NCBI GenBank assembly: GCA_015499995.1 | Contig: JADNRV010000095.1 | Coordinates: 124,001-188,000 of the forward strand | From: Flammula alnicola | Lineage: Eukaryota > Basidiomycota > Agaricomycetes > Agaricales > Strophariaceae | DNA length: 64,000 bases | Direction: 5' to 3' | Shown: one piece after another, positions 57,276 through 64,000 of the stretch | Layout: every line of letters begins with the position of its first letter | Position numbering within the stretch: the first letter of the stretch is position 1 | Translations under genes and position numbers: made by a program | Notes under the pieces: model-generated | The model's database searches: none | The model's input: the letters and a program-made list of their open reading frames with translations, nothing else | What the model was told of the DNA's origin: nothing

Positions 57276-58636
57276 ATCTCTAGTGGTAGTAGCGACAGAG
57301 ACAGCTCTCGGTTCCATCAGTCTTGATATGTGAAGCGATGTGTATCGAATTGTAATCGCTCCAAGGGATTTTTCAAAGTCAAATAAAACTGTTTTTGAGA
57401 TATGACGCTATTGGACGCCAGCATTATGCACATCCCGCTGAAGAATCCACGTAAATAAGCTCTTTAGACAATCGTCTATTTGTAGATAGTTCTAAACTAA
57501 CGATTTAAATTTGGATTCTCTACTATTCAATCCTTGGTTTTCTTCGGACTTTTAGCCCGTGGTTTGGGCCGTTCTTTATTTTCTTACCGAAGTGGCTTTG
57601 CCTTTTCACATTCAGTACGACAGTATTAATGAAAGACGTTTATCCAGTTGGCGAATGCGAAATGGTCTGGGACGAAGACGGTACGGCGACGACCAGCATC
57701 CGAGCACCCGCATTTCAACTTCTCCGTCATCATGACGCCGCCAAATTCCCTCGAGCCATACCGTCATTGTCGTTGTCGCCAACGTAGGACTAGACCTTGA
57801 GCTCGCTCTCGGTCATGGCTTGCTGAACTGACTGGTGCGGTGGGGTGCGACTTTTTCCCACCTCCGAGGCTTGCACCATGTTCGAAGAAGTAAGTGTAAA
57901 TATGATCCTGAAACGGTACGCCTCGGTTGTTGGCTTGCTTTTTCCATCCTTTCGAGGCTCATCGAGGCAATATCAGCGCCTCGGAATATTCCCTTGAAGC
58001 GTGAAGTCTGGAAATGTGACAGTGTGATTTTATGTCGATTGGACGTCGGAGGGAACGGAAACCGAAAGGCGACGTGGAAAGAACCAAAGAAAGGAGTGAA
58101 GCAGAGGTGCACATGCCTACGCCCCGGTAATGATGTTGCGTTACATTTATCATGATGGATTATATTTGAAAACGTCGAAGGGCTAATCGTCGCCCATTTC
58201 TGAGCGTTCATCGAAGCTGAGCGAAGCTAGCATTGGGTTCAAGACCCCAGGACGATCATGAGCGGTCTCTTAATATGCCATTGATCGATATATTGATCGA
58301 TGATCCGTAATGATAGGTACTTCTCTGCCACAGCTCCTCAGAAGCCCTCTAGGCCTAGGCTAGCACGTTGCGCATCATGTGTCTCCTTCCTCAGATGCCT
58401 TTGCGTGTTCATACTCATTCTGATTATGGAACCGTAACTGTACTATCGCGGGAATAACACATTTGAATCCTCCTGCCTCGACGCCAATGGTGATCAACAC
58501 GAGAACCCGATTTTTCAAGGGTCCTTCTTCTTACTTCAAACGAGATAAAGAGGGGGAAGTTCTCTTCAGGACTTCAAGCTCACTCGACTCGATAGACCAA
58601 GAAGCGCTTTTTACAAACCTCAATCTCATCCCACAA
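57276..58636. other. Intergenic, no gene recognised
   Basis: Open frames of about 105-130 codons overlap on opposite strands at 57813-58211. They look like mutual shadows and have no domain features. A small palindromic run, TTGATCGATATATTGATCGA, lies at about 58282. Confidence 0.4.
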
Positions 58637-59132
58637 ATGTACTTTACCACCAAGTTTGCCGGTCTGCTTTCTATTGTCGCAGCCTCTGTAGTCTCTGCCC
58701 AGGAGGCGACTATCGCCGCTCGCGTAAGATTCAATTTGTGTTTGCCTGTCATGCTTTCCGCTCATTATCGGCTCCACTATCCTCCAGAATGAGCTCGCAG
58801 AACTGTCTGTCATTTTCTACGCCAATGTCAACTTGACAGGTGCAAGCTTCTCTCCCAGTAACCTCGTTCAGGGGGTATGCAACACCCTCCCTTGTTGTTG
58901 GCTGGACAGAGCCGAGAGTGTTGTGATCGGCCCAGGTTACGCATGCACATTCTTTGTGTGCGTATCAATACCATGAGGGCATTCTTATATCATGTAACTA
59001 ATCACTTGATCTTCTAGGTATCAGGGATGCGAGGGTAATGGGACGACGCTTTCCAAGCAGGTTGACTCACTCCCCGCCCTATCTCTTTACAGTAACATCG
59101 AATCTTTCATCTGCGACAAGCAGATTTCTTAA
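58637..59132 (+). CDS. Small secreted cysteine-containing protein A (tandem paralogue)
   Basis: Three exons, 58637-58723, 58788-58957, 59018-59132 (123 aa). Signal peptide MYFTTKFAGLLSIVAASVVS, then a mature domain with LTGASFSPSNLVQGVCNTLP, CCWLDRAESVVIGPG, YACTFF and an ending SNIESFICDKQIS. The exon structure and phases equal those of the gene at 60098, and their 5' leaders are also alike, so the two are a tandem duplication. Of six Cys, four are shared; the CC pair is partly unique to this copy. The donor of the second intron was chosen to match the paralogue. The secreted role is unknown; the LTGASFSP/CNTLP pattern resembles a crystallin-like or small effector-type fold only loosely. Confidence 0.82.
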
Positions 59133-60000
59133 ATGAGTAGTTGTTTGCATAGGCCTTGTATTCGCTCGATTTGTTGGTCCGTGCTCGCAATACAAACTAG
59201 TTGGTGTTTTTATAATACCAGTGTCTGCGAATATGTGCCCTATTCAATATGTGGAAATACTATTTTTGAAGTCAGACTCAGAATCTCTGTTAAACCGTAT
59301 TTTGTCGATGTCCGACAACTAAGATTGCGACCTTAATCGGTTAATTGCGAAATCCGAGGTATTTTTATTCCTAATATGCGCCCCTATTCCCCACATTCAG
59401 TCCTGGGACTACGCCTTCGATCCATTCCAGAGAGGAGGTTCGAGTGATTTAGCCACCTGAAAATAGTTATATACTTTACTTCTTCAGGTAGAAGGTGTTT
59501 GTCCTTTCCGCTATGCTTTGTCACTTCAAGCTCCTTCCAATTCCCATCGGTCGGTCCTTCCAACGACCGACCGTCTTTGATGGGCGTCTATTTTGAACAA
59601 GTGCCTATATTTAGCACCCAGGTTTGGCCAGAAAGTTTCTAACACAATTAGAAGAATGGACGAAATTGACAGATGAGGTAGAAGGGACTAAATCACGAGG
59701 CAAGCCCTCTCAAATGACTAGTACTCATTCTGAAGCCAGCATGGCGCGTGTAAGGTGCCGCGCAGGATGGAAAGCTCAAGTACAAAATCAGACAAAGTGG
59801 ATGGTAGGCTGACCACACCGTCATTACAGATTACTAGGTGTAGCCAGCTTCTCGGACGCCTCTGCTTATCATCCTCATATCGACGTTAAAATGGAACTCG
59901 TCACGGGAATTTCATTTGCCATTTTTCCTCGGTCAACGTCAAGAATCGTGAGTATGGTGGTGAATATATTTTTCAAATTCCTCCCTGCTACTTCAAATGG
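59133..60000. other. Intergenic between the tandem secreted genes, no gene
   Basis: No supported frame. The leader region before 60098 resembles that before 58637 (GACTTCA and CTCAATCTC words), indicating the duplicated unit includes the promoter. Confidence 0.4.
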
Positions 60001-60008
60001 TATAAAAA
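60001..60008 (+). promoter_or_regulatory. TATA box of small secreted protein gene B
   Basis: TATAAAAA 97 bases before the ATG at 60098. It is the strongest TATA match in the window. Confidence 0.6.
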
Positions 60009-60097
60009 GGGGATCGACTTGACTTCAGAACTTCAGCAGCTCAATTGACTCGCTAACCAACAAGCTCGTTTACAACTCTCAATCTCGTCTCACCACC

Positions 60098-60600
60098 ATG
60101 CACTTCACCGCCAAGTTCACAAGCCTCCTTTTGGCCATCGCCGCCTCTGCGCTCTCTGCTCAGGCAGCTGTCGTCGCTCGCGTAAGATTACATTTATGTC
60201 CCTCTCGCGGTTAAATTCAACTCATCATTCCCTCTACCACCCCCCAGCATGAGCTCGCCGAGCTGTCTGTCGTTTTCTTCGACGATGTTAGTTTGACCGG
60301 GGCAAGCTTCTCTCCCGATAACCTCGTGCAGGGTGTATGCAACACCCTCCCTGGTACCTGGCTGGACAGAGCCGAGAGTGTCGAAATCGGCCCAGGTTTC
60401 GCGTGCACATTCTTCCAGTGCGTATTAGTACTCTTATTTTGGGGTATGGGTATGCTTGTGCCATGTATCTCATCATTCGCTTTTCTAGACTTCAAGGATG
60501 CGCGGGTTCTGGGAGTACGTTCTCTGGAACCGTTAACGTACTCCCTATGCCATCTCTTTACGACAACACCGAGTCTTTCACCTGCAGCAAGCAAGTTTAA
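60098..60600 (+). CDS. Small secreted cysteine-containing protein B (tandem paralogue)
   Basis: Three exons, 60098-60181, 60248-60417, 60489-60600 (121 aa). Signal peptide MHFTAKFTSLLLAIAASALS, then HELAELSVVFFDDVSLTGAS, a central VCNTLPGTWLDRAESVEIGP, FACTFF, GCAGSGSTF and a final YDNTESFTCSKQV. Four Cys, all shared with protein A. Intron positions and phases match A, and both exon junction sequences (CTCGC/GTAAGA) are the same. The predicted mature protein is about 100 residues and has no membrane segment. Function unknown; probably extracellular. It lies just before the broken F-box copy. Confidence 0.84.
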
Positions 60601-60764
60601 TCTCGCAAGAGCTTGAATCTGCTGAAGTCTGCTCTGGTATTGCTCGACTTTTCATCCGTGTCTCTTGAAAGAAATTATACCAATGGCAATCTCGGCATCG
60701 TATATAAATTGGGACAGCGTCGTAGTTAGAAAAATCAGTTCAATAACAAGTATCCCCACAACCC

Positions 60765-61357
60765 GTCCAATGTCTCCAGCCGAAATACAGGAGCGGCGGC
60801 AATGTCGCTTTTGCAATCAATGGTTTGGTTCTTCGCTAAGCAATAGTTGTGATCGCGCTCGGCTTTGGGAACTGGTCTAAGAAAGTAGAGAGAGCATTAT
60901 TGCAGTACATGATCATTGCTCGACCTCTCACCTCTTCCTCCCTCAGCGAAATCTCTTCTACGCATTTCAACTGCGACAACGAAGAAAAGTCGAAGCGGGG
61001 TTTTTCTGGCTTGCATCTCCGCTGGAGGACATCGAGGGAAGCGATGTATGGAGACAATAAGTCTAACGTGTGATGCAGCACCTCGGAGCGCTGAATCCAA
61101 GGCTTATGAATCTCGCGCAAATATAGACGCCTGGCAAACGTTCGGATATAGGGCGTAGACTCCAACTTGGCCAGCACAGTAGGCAGCCCGAGGACCTTGC
61201 CGGATAGGGATATGGTACGGAAAATATCAGCCTGAGCGGGCGAAACGAGCGCTCTACACGTTAAAGCACATGCACGCAATGATTAGTGGTCTTCCTCTGC
61301 AGCCAGATGACTGAGAATGGAGCAAAGCCATTCTGGCGTCAATTCGTGAAAGGGCAT
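60765..61357 (-). pseudogene. F-box/LRR-like gene, copy 5, truncated and broken
   Basis: On the minus strand, 61357 starts MPFHELTPEWLCSILSHL, clearly the F-box of the family, but codon 25 is TAA (61283-61285). Homology then continues in the same frame (RACALTCRALVSPAQADIF to about 60845). After that small indels break the frame, while NQTIDCKSDIAAAPVFRLE-like sequence can still be traced to about 60770. The remaining C-terminal third and the intron region are missing. The upstream block shared by the family is present at 61375-61520. It is a dead copy, truncated by an unknown event. Confidence 0.85.
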
Positions 61358-61359
61358 TT

Positions 61360-61700
61360 TGTGGGCAACACAGACAGTCGTGCACGAGCTGATGTTATAT
61401 CGGCATTGGCTAGAGTGTTCTCGTCAGCAGTCTTCGTATTAATCCCGACCAAAGTGTGTGTAGTACCTACCCACCATACACTGCCATGCGGAATTCCTCT
61501 CGACTCTTCCGTGTTGGTCGCCTGAATGATGAATCAGCTCCAAGCATGATTCGGGATTGATGGAGCCCGTCTGATGAAATATGCCGAGACCAGCTCAGAT
61601 AAGCAGATAGTTCGAATATTGTTTGCCTAGCGAAGTGTATGTACCAAATGTGTACTACCCACAATAGAAGGGGTCGATGATAGAGCCAAGGGCGAAAAGT
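61360..61700 (-). promoter_or_regulatory. Upstream block of the broken F-box copy
   Basis: Contains the ATATAACATCAGCT word (about 61390), the GGAATTCC word (about 61490) and the GTAGTACACATTTGG-type stretch at about 61645, all parts of the F-box upstream segment and of the hairpin at 20003. It shows that copy 5 arose by the same segmental duplication. Confidence 0.5.
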
Positions 61701-64000
61701 GATGCACGATCATTGATGTATGTCAGCGACTACGTTGTTAAATCCCTTGAGATGCTTCTGCGGTGGAGCGGTGAACAATTTCAGGAGGTCAACCACCAAG
61801 TAATAATGTGCTCGCGAAATAGCCATGGCGGCGTGGCGGCTCCAACGTGCCGCGCCGCGCGTCTCTGAGCTCTGAGCCCAAAATATGGCTAGCTGCATCA
61901 TGATATACATCTCCAATTCTCCCTCCTCGCGAGCGGGCAAGGATTGGGATTGGGACTGGGTGCACAGTATGCACATGGGATACCCGCGCTCCTTGTACGT
62001 AGAGCCGAAAATCAACCAACCTGTACCCAGTTAGCCATCCTCGAGCATAATTTGCACAGAGAAAATCAATGGCCGTGGTGCGCTCGAAAAAATTGACGAT
62101 AATTGGTATATAATGACATGGGCAGCTCTTGGTGGGCTAAAAGGCCGCCGCATATGGGGGAGAAGGATTCGAGGACATGGACTGGGGAAAACAGGAAGAG
62201 AGAGATGTCAAGATTGGAAAGAGGACGGAGGTGCATAGAAAAATGCAGAAAATAGAAAGAGAACCGTGGTAAGAATAAAGGGTATCGACAAAGGGCGAGG
62301 ATAACACCAACATCCCTTCTACCTCCCGAGTCTCCACATCGCACACACTCTCATTGATATCGATCGACAGTCCGTCGTGAATTTAACATTCTCCCTTGCC
62401 ATGTTCCGTGGTAGGACATGATACACCGAAGGCCCTCCGCAGTCGAAGGACGACGAGCTTCGCACTGTGTACTAAACCGGTGTCAGGAGAAAGGTGGAAA
62501 AAATGAGACGAGGATACCAAAATTGGCGGAACACCTTCTTGGTAGGTTTGGGAGACGCTAGGTTCCTTGGGTCCATATTGCAGTCATCGATGCCCTGCAA
62601 TCTCAAGGGGCGACTCAAGCATTCGAGACCACGGATTTACAGGAAATAAACTCGGCATGACCAGTCTAAAAGACAAAAGGCAAGAAGAGAATGCCGAATG
62701 ATGCAAAAAACTATGAAGCAGACAAAGGGAGAAGCTCGCTGAGAAATATGGACTGCATCTGTCCACGAATTATGAGCCAGTTATCAAGTCAACTGGCGAA
62801 TCACCCATTGGGTTTCTCAAAAGGCAAAGAGAGAACGTGAGGATAAGAAGAAAAGAAAAAAAGAAAATAAAGATGTATGCGTGATGGTTGAGCAGAGGCG
62901 GCACTATCGCACGGTATGTTTCCGCCTAGATGGTCGACATACCGCATCGAGGATACTCCATGTCCATAAAGTTAGTCAAATCCGTCCACGACCAACGCAT
63001 TCTCTGGGATGCGCACGTGAAATGCGCGAAGTTGCTTTGGAGGTAAGGAGGTAAGGATCGCCGTCCTTCCAAATAGAAGTAAAAGAAAGAATGTTAGAAC
63101 GAACGTAAGCCTGGCACCTCCTTAAGGGCGTAAAATCGGAAATTAGGGCCCTGCCTAAGCTCGACGTAGCATCTCCGGAAGATCAAGGCGTATCAAAATG
63201 GACAGCACCAGCAAATAATAGGTCCCAAGACCCAGGAGCCATCAACAATTCACCAAGAACGGCCATAGTGAAAAAATGGGCGAACGTGATACCGCAACGC
63301 GACATACAGCCTTGAACGCCTGAAGATTACCAGGTACCGAGGTCAGGGAGATGCATAGGAAGGCAACATGCTGCTGAGTCTAAAAAAGAAGAGGGCAGCC
63401 AGCTGTCAATGCACTGTATATCAGGACAAGGCGAGTTAGAAAGGCATCGATAGATACCATTGTCGCTGATCACCTCTTGTCCTCATATGAAGCTCATAAC
63501 CGAAGCCCTCTACGTGATCAAGAACAGCATGGTCGACGGGTTATAATGGGAGGCACGAAAAAAGGAGTGGGTCAAGGCAGAGGAAATGGAAAGAGAGGGG
63601 CCACCGAGGCGAAGCTATGAGGAAAAGAGATGTGCTGATAGATCTCTGGTTTCAACGGATAGTATCAGAATCTAGAGTGCAAAAAAATCTCGCATGCAAC
63701 ATACCAGTGAGCGAAACAGTATTGACAATCCGACACACTACTGAGGTGCTGCGACCAAGTCGGACAGCAGAGGACCTCAGAAGGGGTGGCACGACTGCCA
63801 TAGAACGAGTGCCAGACCTGCGTTTCCGGTCAAGAGATGAGCCCAGTGACGCTCGGTACTTAACTGGACTGAACCACACTCACGAAGGCCCATTGACACG
63901 TACGTTCAACATCACGTTGCCTTTGAGATCGAGTAGAGCGCTTGAAAGGCTAGGCTGCATACGAGAAGGGCGGGATGTTTGGCGCCAGAGCAGAGTAGGG
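61700..64000 (-). repeat. Inverted repeat-family copies to the right edge
   Basis: 62395-62475 is the reverse complement of about 22690-22790 (GACATGATACACCGA, CCCTCCGCAGT, ACGAGCTTCG words). 63000-63540 aligns directly with 44880-45570. No coding frame is shared between copies and none is supported alone. Confidence 0.6.

Noticed and set aside
57813..58211. 132-codon minus frame overlapping a 106-codon plus frame
   Set aside because: Mutual shadows with no domain, splice continuation or paralogue.
58282..58302. Short palindrome around GATCGATATATTGATCGA as a replication origin or operator
   Set aside because: Small AT-rich palindromes are expected by chance and nothing adjacent supports a function.
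61796..61890. GCCGCGCCGCG run as a possible CpG or regulatory feature
   Set aside because: Too short and isolated, with no gene start nearby.

Overview
The window is nuclear DNA of a filamentous fungus, most likely a mushroom-forming basidiomycete (Agaricomycetes). Genes are split by many short introns (about 46-80 nt) with GTRNGT donors, CTAAC-like branch points and very small exons (7, 11, 14, 18 and 19 nt by my models). The gene set is F-box/LRR-like paralogues, a sedolisin protease, small cysteine-containing secreted proteins and an SRPK-like kinase fold. This is typical of repeat-rich accessory regions in these genomes. All splice models were made by eye from consensus sites, reading-frame continuity and comparison between copies in the window.

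Layout. 1-5.1 kb: diverged non-coding repeats. 5.13-7.62 kb: an aldehyde dehydrogenase gene with 15 recognisable exons but one nonsense codon and two 1-base frameshifts, so a young pseudogene. 9.5-16.2 kb: a large inverted repeat. Each arm carries the same 247-aa gene of unknown function (divergent pair, left copy on -, right copy on +), and the spacer is full of GTGAGT-type low-complexity DNA. 16-29.5 kb: more repeat arrays, two F-box genes (18.4-19.7 and 26.3-27.5 kb, both -) and a 123-bp hairpin. 29.81-32.64 kb: a complete-looking Tc1/mariner-type DNA transposon with TA target duplication and 48-bp perfect terminal inverted repeats. It holds a transposase and, convergent to it, a five-exon accessory gene with an acidic N-terminus, a Cys/His cluster and a SAM-like C-terminus. 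35.9-37.2 kb: an SRPK-like kinase-fold gene lacking the catalytic residues. 38.7 kb: an intron-containing tRNA-Lys(TTT). 39.3-41.3 kb: a secreted S53 (sedolisin) protease. 42.8-46.8 kb: inverted copies of the repeat family. 47.7-48.9 kb: a third F-box gene whose intron has become readable through. 49.23 kb: a perfect 74-bp palindrome. 50.7-52.2 kb: a gene with a signal peptide, a kinase-like catalytic loop and a Ser/Arg repeat tail encoded by a 30-bp minisatellite. 54.7-55.9 kb: a fourth F-box gene (+). 56.9-60.6 kb: three small secreted protein genes, two of them tandem paralogues. 60.8-61.4 kb: a broken F-box copy. 61.7-64 kb: repeats.

How the parts relate. I see no metabolic operon or gene cluster. 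The region is shaped by duplication: a roughly 2-kb F-box segment duplicated at least five times with its own flanks, an inverted gene duplication that looks homogenised by gene conversion, and a dispersed multi-kb repeat family without coding capacity that separates nearly all genes. The secreted proteins, the protease and the secreted kinase-like protein are independent genes that could serve the fungus outside the cell; that is inference.
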